From Clostridiales bacterium (GTDB lineage Bacteria > Bacillota > Clostridia > Christensenellales > Borkfalkiaceae): a DNA stretch of 41,070 nt. This document shows positions 33,216 to 40,241 of this stretch, piece by piece (the first letter of the stretch is position 1; each line of letters begins with the position of its first letter). The notes below the pieces were generated by a model that was not told the DNA's origin, made no database searches, and saw only the letters and a list, made by a program, of their open reading frames with translations. The DNA lies in the NCBI GenBank assembly GCA_022508265.1, contig JAFLVP010000014.1:1-41070 (forward strand), in the 5' to 3' direction. The position numbers were made by a program, and so were the translations under genes.

Positions 33216-33910
33216 ACTTCATACGCCGCTATGCCGAGGGCAACCGAGGCGTTGAGTGAGTTTACACTGCCGTATAAGGGCAAGGCGAGCGTGAAATCGC
33301 ACTTTTCGCGGGTGAGCCTTTTAACTCCGCTGTCCTCGCCGCCGATAACGAGCGCAACGTTGCCGCTTAAATCGCTTTCGTATATGCTTTTGCCGTCCGC
33401 CTCCAAGGCGTACAGCCAAAAGCCCCTTTTTTTGAGCTCGTCAACGGTGCGGTTTAAGGAACTTACCTTTGCAACCTTCATATGCTCGGCGGCGCCCGCC
33501 GAAATGCGCACGACCGCCTCCGTGACGCTCGCAGAATTGTTTGTCGGGATTATTACGCCGTTCGCACCTACGCACTCGGCAACTCTTATGATTGAGCCGA
33601 GATTGTGCACGTCTTCTATTCCGTCACAGAGAATTATAAGACCTTTCCCATCCACAACAGACGATAAGATTTCGTCCAAAGAGGAATATCTGAAGTCCGA
33701 AGTAAAGGCAATTACGCCCTGATGCCTCTTTTCGACGCTCTCGCGATTGAGAGCGCGCTCGTCTACGAACTGCACGCGTATGCCCTTTTTGCGCGCCTCC
33801 GAAAAGATTTTGAGTAGCACGCCCTGCGGGTTTTTGATTATTAAAATTTTATCTACCGTTTTATCGGTCTTTAAAAGCTCCGAAACGGCGTTTCTGCCCT
33901 CTATTTTCAT
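33182..33910 (-). CDS. rlmB: 23S rRNA 2'-O-ribose methyltransferase RlmB (SpoU family)
   Basis: This 242-residue SPOUT methyltransferase shows an N-terminal substrate-binding domain (EGRNAVSELLKTD) and the SpoU motifs NLGSIIRVAECVGANGVI, ALVIGGEDSGVKRL and SVNSLNASVALGIAAYE. RlmB methylates G2251 of 23S rRNA (E. coli numbering). The C-terminal ten residues, KFRRAKQAKP, are encoded in the right inverted repeat of the 276-bp element and have no counterpart that I recognise in relatives. mrnC ends 1 nt upstream, so the two genes are coupled. Confidence 0.92.
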   Translation of the reverse strand: MKIEGRNAVSELLKTDKTVDKILIIKNPQGVLLKIFSEARKKGIRVQFVDERALNRESVEKRHQGVIAFTSDFRYSSLDEILSSVVDGKGLIILCDGIEDVHNLGSIIRVAECVGANGVIIPTNNSASVTEAVVRISAGAAEHMKVAKVSSLNRTVDELKKRGFWLYALEADGKSIYESDLSGNVALVIGGEDSGVKRLTREKCDFTLALPLYGSVNSLNASVALGIAAYEVKFRRAKQAKP

Positions 33911-33911
33911 C

Positions 33912-34298
33912 TCACTCGCTCAAAAGATAAGAAATTCTGTCGTATTGTCCGCTCAGATAGAGGTAGCCGATTACTGCCTCTATCCCCGTGGAGTTGTTGT
34001 ATTCGTATACGCTGGCACTCTTGCTGCGCGTGGATTTTTTTGCGTTTCTGCCACGCTTGAATATCCCCTGCTCTTCTTCCGAAAGCTTGGGCAGTACCCG
34101 CTCCAAAAGAGTGTTCTGTCCGTGCGCCGACACTTCCGAAGAGGTATGCTTTTGCAGCTCGTTAGGGGTGTAGTCGTGCAAAAGCACCAATTTTTGCCGG
34201 ACGTAGAGAGAGTAAACCGCGTCGCCTACGAACGCAAGGGTTATGGGGCTTATCACTCTCGCCTTATCGGGCGGAATTGTGTCAAACAAACTTACCAT
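33912..34298 (-). CDS. mrnC: Mini-ribonuclease III
   Basis: The 128-residue protein is an RNase III domain without a dsRNA-binding domain. FVGDAVYSLYVR has the catalytic Asp, and STGIEAVIGYLYLSG the catalytic Glu; RGRNAKKSTRSKSASVYEYNNSTG is the signature middle part. In Bacillus it matures 23S rRNA. The N-terminus LFDTIPPDKARVISPITLAF aligns with relatives, supporting ATG 34298. There is no Shine-Dalgarno, and the -10 box lies 10 nt upstream. It heads the mrnC-rlmB-sigH operon. Confidence 0.93.
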   Translation of the reverse strand: MVSLFDTIPPDKARVISPITLAFVGDAVYSLYVRQKLVLLHDYTPNELQKHTSSEVSAHGQNTLLERVLPKLSEEEQGIFKRGRNAKKSTRSKSASVYEYNNSTGIEAVIGYLYLSGQYDRISYLLSE

Positions 34299-34308
34299 AT
34301 TCTTACAA

Positions 34309-34337
34309 ATTATACCACTTATTCATAAAAAAAGCAA
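34309..34337 (-). promoter_or_regulatory. Promoter of the mrnC-rlmB-sigH operon, near the start codon
   Basis: The minus strand reads TTGCTT (34337-34332), 17 bp ending in TGG, TATAAT (34314-34309). The predicted start site is about 34302, leaving 3-5 nt before the ATG. Confidence 0.65.
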
Positions 34338-34351
34338 TTATTCCATACTAT
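34322..34351 (+). promoter_or_regulatory. Candidate SigG-like promoter of the cwlD-like gene
   Basis: TTCATA (34322-34327), 16 bp, CATACTA (34344-34350). CATACTA is the SigG -10 consensus, and cwlD is known to be under SigE/SigG control in Bacillus. The GTG start at 34357 follows within 6 nt. The sequence overlaps the divergent mrnC promoter. Confidence 0.45.
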
Positions 34352-34356
34352 ATACT

Positions 34357-35049
34357 GTGAAAATAATAATTGCCAAAAAAAGAGTTTTAATTATTGCCGC
34401 AGTGATAATTTTTACGGGCGCGCTTTTGGGCGTTATCTGCGGCGTCGGCGCAACCAGCGAGACCTTTAATCAGGGCGAAAAAGTTATAGTTATCGACGCG
34501 GGACACGGCGGGATTGACGCGGGGGTTGTAGGCGTTGCAACCTCCTCAAAAGAGAGCGATATTAACCTCGCAATTTCAAGGCAGCTTAAAAGCTACTTTA
34601 TTGCCGCAGGGTTTAAAGTGGTTATGACCCGCACGAATAACGGCGGGCTGTACGGGAGTTCTTCAAGCGGATTCAAAAAACGGGATATGCAAAAACGCAA
34701 GGAAATTATAGAAAGCTGTAACGCAGATATGGTCATTTCCGTGCACCAGAATTTTTGTCCCATCCCCTCGAGAAGGGGTGGAACGGTGTTCTTCGATAAA
34801 GGTAGCGACGTCGGGCGCGAACTTGCAAACTGTATTCAAAAATCCATAAACAATATGGAGGAATGTGTTTCCAAAAATACTGCTTTAACGGGTGACTACT
34901 TTATGCTCAAATGTACCGAAAGCCCCTCCGTAATCGTTGAGTGCGGTTTCCTCTCCAACAGCGAGGATGATAAACTTTTAAACAGCGATGACTATCAGAA
35001 AAAGATTGCCTACGCCATATTCAAAGGAGCTGTCGCCTACTACGGCTGA
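34357..35049 (+). CDS. cwlD: N-acetylmuramoyl-L-alanine amidase, CwlD-like
   Basis: The 230-residue protein has an N-terminal membrane anchor (VLIIAAVIIFTGALLGVICG) and an amidase_3 domain. Zinc ligands are visible in IDAGHGGIDAG (His), the Glu of KESDINLA, and ISVHQN (His); the catalytic Glu lies in VIVECGFLSN. CwlD removes stem peptides from muramic acid during cortex synthesis so that muramic-delta-lactam can form. Membership in CwlD rather than a vegetative amidase is inferred from the size and from a SigG-like promoter. GTG 34357 is the most plausible start, with no Shine-Dalgarno. Confidence 0.82.
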   Translation: MKIIIAKKRVLIIAAVIIFTGALLGVICGVGATSETFNQGEKVIVIDAGHGGIDAGVVGVATSSKESDINLAISRQLKSYFIAAGFKVVMTRTNNGGLYGSSSSGFKKRDMQKRKEIIESCNADMVISVHQNFCPIPSRRGGTVFFDKGSDVGRELANCIQKSINNMEECVSKNTALTGDYFMLKCTESPSVIVECGFLSNSEDDKLLNSDDYQKKIAYAIFKGAVAYYG

Positions 35050-35065
35050 AATTGCTAATATTTTA

Positions 35066-35204
35066 AATTGCCCCACATATATGCCTCAAATAACGGGGTT
35101 TTTATTTGGAATTCCAAATCAAAAAATTTAAATTACCCCTTATATATGCCTTAATTACTAATTAGATAAAAAATACAATTACCCCCTATATATGCCTTAA
35201 TTAA
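35066..35204. repeat. Three imperfect copies of a 27-bp repeat
   Basis: Copies begin at 35066, 35131 and 35177, with consensus AATTRCCCCNYATATATGCC and then TYAAWTA. Copies 2 and 3 are nearly identical. Spacings are 65 and 46 bp, so this is not a CRISPR array. The perfect 16-bp palindrome ATTTGGAATTCCAAAT (35104-35119) lies between copies 1 and 2. The region lies 3' of both cwlD and clpC. Confidence 0.7.
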
Positions 35205-35216
35205 CGCAATTTAAAG

Positions 35217-35240
35217 AGCCCGCGGCGAGTGCCGCGGGCT
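35217..35240. terminator. Intrinsic terminator of clpC, possibly bidirectional
   Basis: Stem AGCCCGCGGC / GCCGCGGGCT with a 4-nt loop. The minus strand continues CTTTAAATT and the plus strand TTTGGGTTATTTTT. Confidence 0.8.
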
Positions 35241-35274
35241 TTGGGTTATTTTTAAATTTTACGGTTTGATTGTG

Positions 35275-37773
35275 TTATTTTTCGGAGCGGAATACAAGCT
35301 CGCCGTCGTTTACTCCTACCGTGACGGTTTCGCCGTGCAGGATATGTCCTGCCAGAATTTCGTCCGAAAGTCTGTCCTCTATTCGCTTTTGAACGACCCT
35401 CTTTAAAGGTCTTGCGCCGTACATATCGCTGTAACCCTCGTCCAAAAGTTTATCCATTGCCTCATCGGTTACAACCAGCTTTATCTGCCTGTCTTTGAGT
35501 CTTTCGGCGAGCCCCTCTATAATCTTGCGACAGATTTCGCCAGCCTCCTCCTTGGAGAGCTTGCGGAATATTATAATGTCGTCGAGTCTGTTTAAGAACT
35601 CGGGCTTGAACTGCTCTTTCAACGCCTCGTTGATGTTGTCTTTCATCCTGTCGTAGCCCGCGTCCGCCTCGTCGCCCGAGGTAAAGCCGAAGTTTGACAT
35701 CTTCTTAATCTGGCTTGCACCGACGTTGGAGGTCATTATGATTATCGTATTTTTGAAGTTTATGACCCTGCCCTTACTGTCGGTAAGTCTGCCGTCGTCG
35801 AGTATTTGAAGTAATATGTTGAATACGTCGGGATGCGCCTTTTCAACCTCGTCGAAAAGCACCACGCTGTATGGCTTTCTGCGGACACGCTCCGTGAGCT
35901 GACCGCCGTTGTTATCGTCGTAGCCGATATAGCCCGGAGGCGCGCCTATGAGCTTGGATACCGAGTGTTTTTCCATAAACTCGGACATGTCAAGCCTTAT
36001 CATAAGCTTTTCGTCGCCGAACATTTCCTCTGCAAGCGACTTTGCAAGGTCGGTTTTGCCCACGCCCGTGGGACCTACGAATACGAACGAACCTATGGGC
36101 TTGTTGGGCTCGTTGAGACCCGCCCTTGCGCGGCGGATTGCCTTTGATACTGCCGTAACCGCCTCGTCCTGACCTATAATGCGCTTGTGAAGGTTTTCTT
36201 CGAGGTGTAAAAGCTTTTCACTCTCCTGCTCGGTGAGTTTAACTACGGGAACGCCCGTCCAGCCGCTGACGATTTCGGCAATTTCGTTTGAGCCGATATA
36301 GGGCGCAGTGGTCTGTTTTTCGCCTTTCCACTCGGAATTGAGCTTTTTGATTTTTTCTTGAATTTCACTCATCTCATCGACGAGTTTTTGTGCCTGATAG
36401 TAATTTTCGCCCTTTGCCGCCTTGTTCTTTTCAAGGTTGAGCCTTTTGAGCTTTTCTTCAAGCTCCTTTACCTCGTCCGGACTTTTAAGGCTGTTGAGGC
36501 GGGCGCGTGAAGCCGCCTCGTCTATGAGGTCAATAGCCTTGTCGGGCAAAAATCTGTCCGTTATATATCTGTCCGAGAGGGTCGCCGCCGCAATTATCGC
36601 CTCGTCGGATATTACCACCTTGTGGTGCGCTTCGTATCTGTCGCGAAGTCCGCGCAGAATTTCCACCGTGTCCTCAACCGTGGGTTCGTCTACCTGAACG
36701 GGCGTAAACCGCCTTTCGAGTGCGGCGTCCTTTTCGATATATTTTCTGTATTCTTCAAGGGTGGTTGCGCCTATAGTCTGCAGCTCGCCGCGGGCAAGCA
36801 TGGGTTTTAAGATGTTCGCCGCGTCCATATTGCCGTCCGAGGTGGCACCCGCACCGACTATCTGATGAATTTCGTCTATAAATAAAATTACGTTGCCCTT
36901 GCTCTTTATGGAATTGACTGCGTTTTTGAGCCTTTCCTCAAAGTCGCCCCTGTATTTGGCGCCCGCAACCATACCCGCAAGGTCGAGCGAGAAAACTATT
37001 TTGTCTTTCAGAAGGTCGGGGACCTCGTTTTTGACTATTGCCTGCGCAAGCCCCTCCACAACCGCACTCTTACCGACGCCCGGTTCGCCTATCAATACGG
37101 GGTTGTTCTTGGTACGGCGGGAGAGAATCTGAATAATTTTTTCTATCTCTTTCTTCCTGCCGATTACGGGGTCTATCTTGCCCTCGCGCGCCTTTTGGGT
37201 CAAATCGTCGCCGTATTGAAGCACTTCCTTTGAAAGCGAGCTCGAGCTCTTTTTGGGTTCCTTATTGCTTTGAGGCTTTTGGTGTACGTCGAAGAAGGCT
37301 TTGAAAGGAACTTCGTCGTCTTCCTCTTCCATTTCCATATTGCCGTTGATTGCAAGCTCAAGCCTGCCGGCAAGAGTGGACATATTTACGCCCAAAGCAT
37401 AGAGTATACGCATCGCAAGGCACTCGGTTGAGGACATCACGGCAAGGAGCATATGTTCCGTTCCCGCAAGCGAGGAATCGCCGTTTATATCCATCGAAAG
37501 CTCGATAGCGCGCTCTATCATATGTTTGGTGCGGGGTGTGTAGCCCCTTATGTTGGAATCCTTGTCAATGGAGCGGGCAAAAAAGTCGCGGTACTCCGCC
37601 TCCTTTACGCCGCAAGCGGTCAAAATTTTGCAAGCCGCGCAACCAAAGCAGTTAAGCATTGCAAATACGATATGCTCGCTGCCGATATAGCTGCTTCCGT
37701 AAACCTGCGCCGCCTCCTCGGCAATCGAGATTACCTGTTGCAGATTGTCTGTAAATTTATTGTTGTAATCCAT
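35275..37773 (-). CDS. clpC: ATP-dependent Clp protease ATP-binding subunit ClpC
   Basis: This 832-residue Hsp100 unfoldase has an N-terminal double Clp-N repeat (residues about 1-145), first AAA+ domain with [13 protein letters not shown], a middle region with a UVR-like stretch ([21 protein letters not shown]), and second AAA+ domain with [13 protein letters not shown]. It unfolds substrates tagged by arginine phosphorylation for ClpP. GAGGAAG lies upstream of the ATG, and mcsB ends 20 nt earlier, so mcsA-mcsB-clpC is an operon. Confidence 0.96.
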   Translation of the reverse strand: MDYNNKFTDNLQQVISIAEEAAQVYGSSYIGSEHIVFAMLNCFGCAACKILTACGVKEAEYRDFFARSIDKDSNIRGYTPRTKHMIERAIELSMDINGDSSLAGTEHMLLAVMSSTECLAMRILYALGVNMSTLAGRLELAINGNMEMEEEDDEVPFKAFFDVHQKPQSNKEPKKSSSSLSKEVLQYGDDLTQKAREGKIDPVIGRKKEIEKIIQILSRRTKNNPVLIGEPGVGKSAVVEGLAQAIVKNEVPDLLKDKIVFSLDLAGMVAGAKYRGDFEERLKNAVNSIKSKGNVILFIDEIHQIVGAGATSDGNMDAANILKPMLARGELQTIGATTLEEYRKYIEKDAALERRFTPVQVDEPTVEDTVEILRGLRDRYEAHHKVVISDEAIIAAATLSDRYITDRFLPDKAIDLIDEAASRARLNSLKSPDEVKELEEKLKRLNLEKNKAAKGENYYQAQKLVDEMSEIQEKIKKLNSEWKGEKQTTAPYIGSNEIAEIVSGWTGVPVVKLTEQESEKLLHLEENLHKRIIGQDEAVTAVSKAIRRARAGLNEPNKPIGSFVFVGPTGVGKTDLAKSLAEEMFGDEKLMIRLDMSEFMEKHSVSKLIGAPPGYIGYDDNNGGQLTERVRRKPYSVVLFDEVEKAHPDVFNILLQILDDGRLTDSKGRVINFKNTIIIMTSNVGASQIKKMSNFGFTSGDEADAGYDRMKDNINEALKEQFKPEFLNRLDDIIIFRKLSKEEAGEICRKIIEGLAERLKDRQIKLVVTDEAMDKLLDEGYSDMYGARPLKRVVQKRIEDRLSDEILAGHILHGETVTVGVNDGELVFRSEK

Positions 37774-37793
37774 ACTTCCTCACTATGCTTTAA

Positions 37794-38804
37794 TTAACCG
37801 TTTTGGAAAATCTTTTTTAAATATTTTGCCGTATATTGCGCGCGATATACGTCGCGCTCTACGGGCGTAAGCTCGCGCTCCGCCGCAGAATTTATGTTTG
37901 AAGGTCTCATCTTTACCACTAAATCGTCGATGAGCGACACGTCGTCAAGCTTTGAAAACCCGAGGCACGCGCCAAGCTTTACGTTAGCGGAAAGTTTTAT
38001 GAGCTCGTCTGTGGAGAGCTTTGCGCAGTTGGTCAAAATGCCGTACGAACGCATGCACTCGTCGCGTAGCTCAAGACTGTTTGCACCATTTGCAAGCGCG
38101 TTGCGCTCTACCCTCTCGAGCTCGCTTATCTTCCCCACAAACTTCTCTACCCGAGCTAAAATTTCTTCCTCGGTGACTCCGAGAGTTATTTCGTTGCTTA
38201 TCTGGTACATATAGCCCTCTGCCTCGCTCCCCTCGCCGTAGATGCCCCTTACCGTGAGCCCCTTGGGGTAGAGAAGGCGTATTACTTCGGGCATTTTTCC
38301 GCACAGCGTGATTGCGGGCAGAAACATCATCACCGAAGCCCTCATCCCCGTGCCGAGGTTGGTGGGGCAGGCGGTGAGATAGCCGAACTGTTCGTCGTAG
38401 GCAAATTTCATCGAGCGGGAAATGCTGCCGTCTATCTCCGACATCGTCTCATACGCAAGGCGCAAATCGAGCCCCTTTACGATGCACTGTTCCCTAAGAT
38501 GGTCCTCTTCGTTTATCATTACCGAGACGCTCTCTTCGTGGTTTATAAGTGCCGCCGAAATGCGTTTGTTAGCTATTAAATTGGGGCTTATCAGATGGTT
38601 TTCCTTTAAAGAAAGCGCCTTTTCTTTGGAAATTGCGTCCATATGATAGAGCCTGAACTCCTCAAGTCGGGACAGTGCCGCCGCCACGAGACGGATAATT
38701 TCCTTGGCCTGCTTTTCGTCCTTTAAATGTGAGGGAAAGGGATAGCCCTCCAAATTGCGGGCAAGTCTTACACGGGTTGAAACTACGCAGGAGTTGTCAA
38801 TCAT
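37794..38804 (-). CDS. mcsB: Protein arginine kinase McsB
   Basis: The 336-residue protein has the guanido-kinase start CVVSTRVRLARNLEGYPFP, the CK-like loop GIYGEGSEAEGYMYQISNEITLG, and RDVYRA near the C-terminus, matching the RDxxRA motif that binds phosphoarginine. McsB phosphorylates Arg on misfolded proteins and marks them for ClpC-ClpP. GGAGG precedes the ATG. The start overlaps the stop of mcsA by 8 nt, so the two are translationally coupled; McsA activates McsB. Confidence 0.96.
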   Translation of the reverse strand: MIDNSCVVSTRVRLARNLEGYPFPSHLKDEKQAKEIIRLVAAALSRLEEFRLYHMDAISKEKALSLKENHLISPNLIANKRISAALINHEESVSVMINEEDHLREQCIVKGLDLRLAYETMSEIDGSISRSMKFAYDEQFGYLTACPTNLGTGMRASVMMFLPAITLCGKMPEVIRLLYPKGLTVRGIYGEGSEAEGYMYQISNEITLGVTEEEILARVEKFVGKISELERVERNALANGANSLELRDECMRSYGILTNCAKLSTDELIKLSANVKLGACLGFSKLDDVSLIDDLVVKMRPSNINSAAERELTPVERDVYRAQYTAKYLKKIFQNG

Positions 38805-39294
38805 TGTCCCCTCCTTCCGTCCCGAAAAGGGAATTTGTAATCTCTTTTATGCGCTTGTGCAGTATGCCCGCGTCGGTAAATCTCTTTTCCCTTAGCGCAA
38901 CTTCAAGCTCCTCCTGCAGAGTTTTGAGTCTGCGGTGAAGTCCGAACTCGTCCTTGTTCGTGCCCACTTTTCCCACGTGGCGGACCTCGCCCTGTATGCG
39001 CTTTATGGCTATAAGAAGCTCGTCTTTGAACACGTCGTAACAGCTTGCACAGCCTAATAGCCCCGTGCGCTCGTAGTCGGCGTAGGTCGTTCCGCAGACG
39101 GGACACACCTTTATTTCGGCATCCGAAATACCGAAAAGTCCAGCCCAGACGTCGCTGTTTGCCTTTGAATGAAGCTCGCCGTACAGCGAAGCGTAACAGC
39201 TTTTGCACAGGTGACTTTCGAATTTTTCTCCGTTTATCGTTTCATAGTAATTGAAAGTTGCCGGATTTTTTTTACAGTGCTGACAGATGTTCAA
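38797..39294 (-). CDS. mcsA: McsA, activator of the McsB arginine kinase
   Basis: The 165-residue protein starts NICQHCKKNPATF and contains Cys pairs CQHC, CKSC, CPVC and CASC, which make two zinc-binding sites, then a C-terminal UVR motif, LQEELEVALREKRFTDAGILHKRIKEI. The start chosen is TTG 39294, with AAAGGA 7 nt upstream, directly before the first Cys motif. An in-frame ATG at 39360 would add 22 residues encoded by a repeated hairpin, so it is unlikely. No ctsR gene precedes it, unlike in most Bacillota. Confidence 0.9.
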   Translation of the reverse strand: MNICQHCKKNPATFNYYETINGEKFESHLCKSCYASLYGELHSKANSDVWAGLFGISDAEIKVCPVCGTTYADYERTGLLGCASCYDVFKDELLIAIKRIQGEVRHVGKVGTNKDEFGLHRRLKTLQEELEVALREKRFTDAGILHKRIKEITNSLFGTEGGDND

Positions 39295-39326
39295 AATACT
39301 TTCCTTTATATAATAAATTACATCGG

Positions 39327-39356
39327 AAGGAAAAACCACGCTTTTTCCTTTCGCAC
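39327..39356 (-). repeat. Solo 3'-hairpin module in the mcsA leader
   Basis: These 30 bases are the exact reverse complement of 18764-18793, the terminal hairpin of copy C (GGAAAAAGCGTGGTTTTTCC core). It lies in the predicted 5' leader of mcsA-mcsB-clpC, between the -10 box and the TTG start codon. Confidence 0.85.
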
Positions 39357-39374
39357 TCATTTTCTTTCAATATA

Positions 39375-39416
39375 ATTATACAACGTTTTTTACTTGAGTA
39401 AACAATATTTTTGACC
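39375..39416 (-). promoter_or_regulatory. Promoter of mcsA-mcsB-clpC with a CtsR-like half site
   Basis: The minus strand has TTTACT (39402-39397), 16 bp, TATAAT (39380-39375). The -35 is within TTTACTCAAGTAAA, a near-palindrome. GGTCAAA (39416-39410) lies just upstream and equals one half of the CtsR operator, but no proper second half follows. Confidence 0.5.
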
Positions 39417-39453
39417 TTATTAAAATTTTTTTGAGTTTTTCCCTACTCGATTG

Positions 39454-39482
39454 TTGAATTCATTTCAAATACATGGTATAAT
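39454..39482 (+). promoter_or_regulatory. SigA-type promoter of the scaffold/GGGtGRT operon
   Basis: TTGAAT (39454-39459), 17 bp ending in TGG, TATAAT (39477-39482). Confidence 0.75.
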
Positions 39483-39514
39483 ATACGCTGTTAATAATTA
39501 TGGAGGATATCGTA

Positions 39515-40240
39515 ATGCAATATTCAAAAGAGATTGAACATATGATTTGCGTTGCCAAGGGCGTTTCGGGCAAGTTCGAACACGGCCCCGCCCCCATCCC
39601 CGAGGAGGGCTCGTGGGTTCAGGCAAAGGAAATCAAAGACATTAAAGGTTTTACGCACGGCATAGGCTGGTGCGCTCCCCAACAGGGTGCGTGCAAGCTC
39701 TCTTTAAACGTCAAAGACGGTATTATCGAAGAAGCTTTAGTTGAAACCATAGGCTGCTCGGGTATGACCCACTCCGCCGCTATGGCCGCGGAAATTCTGC
39801 CCGGCAAAACTATTTTGGAGGCTCTCAATACCGACCTCGTGTGCGACGCTATAAATACGGCTATGCGCGAGCTGTTTTTGCAGATAGTTTACGGCCGAAC
39901 GCAGTCTGCGTTCTCCGAGGACGGTCTTCCCATCGGCGCAGGGCTTGAAGATTTGGGCAAGGGACTTCGCTCGCAGGTGGGAACTATGTACGGCACCAAG
40001 TATAAGGGCGTAAGATACCTTGAAATGGCAGAGGGCTACGTTATCGCTCTCGCACTTGACAAAAACGACGAGGTTTGCGGCTACAAGTTCGTTTCGCTCG
40101 GCAAAATGACCGACTTCATTAAAAAAGGTCTTTCCCCCAACGAAGCCTACGAGCAGGCAATCGGCACTTACGGCAGATACTCCAAAGAGAGCGGCGCTGT
40201 TAAGCATATAGACCCCAGAACGGATAAGGAGGTTGACTAA
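39515..40240 (+). CDS. NifU/IscU-like iron-sulfur scaffold-type protein (GGGtGRT partner)
   Basis: The 241-residue soluble protein has GWCAPQQGACKLSLNV, VETIGCSGMTHSAAMAAEIL and further conserved stretches related to the IscU/NifU scaffold fold, with Cys at GWC, GAC and GCSG. It is found next to GGGtGRT-family genes in Clostridia and is annotated there as a cluster-assembly scaffold, but its client is unknown. GGAGG 8 nt upstream favours ATG 39515 over the in-frame ATG at 39500, which overlaps the ribosome-binding site. The next gene starts 1 nt after the stop. Confidence 0.8.
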   Translation: MQYSKEIEHMICVAKGVSGKFEHGPAPIPEEGSWVQAKEIKDIKGFTHGIGWCAPQQGACKLSLNVKDGIIEEALVETIGCSGMTHSAAMAAEILPGKTILEALNTDLVCDAINTAMRELFLQIVYGRTQSAFSEDGLPIGAGLEDLGKGLRSQVGTMYGTKYKGVRYLEMAEGYVIALALDKNDEVCGYKFVSLGKMTDFIKKGLSPNEAYEQAIGTYGRYSKESGAVKHIDPRTDKEVD

Positions 40241-40241
40241 T

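Noticed and set aside
32926-33259. Short open frames on both strands inside the inverted-repeat element
   Set aside because: No Shine-Dalgarno, no known domain, and frames overlap on both strands; the interior has no evidence of coding.
35066-35204. CRISPR array from three similar repeats
   Set aside because: Repeats are imperfect, the spacers have unequal lengths (about 38 and 19 bp), and no cas gene is near.
39295-39360. N-terminal extension of McsA from ATG 39360
   Set aside because: The extra 22 residues are encoded by the repeated hairpin and sit before the conserved Cys motif; TTG 39294 has a better ribosome-binding site.
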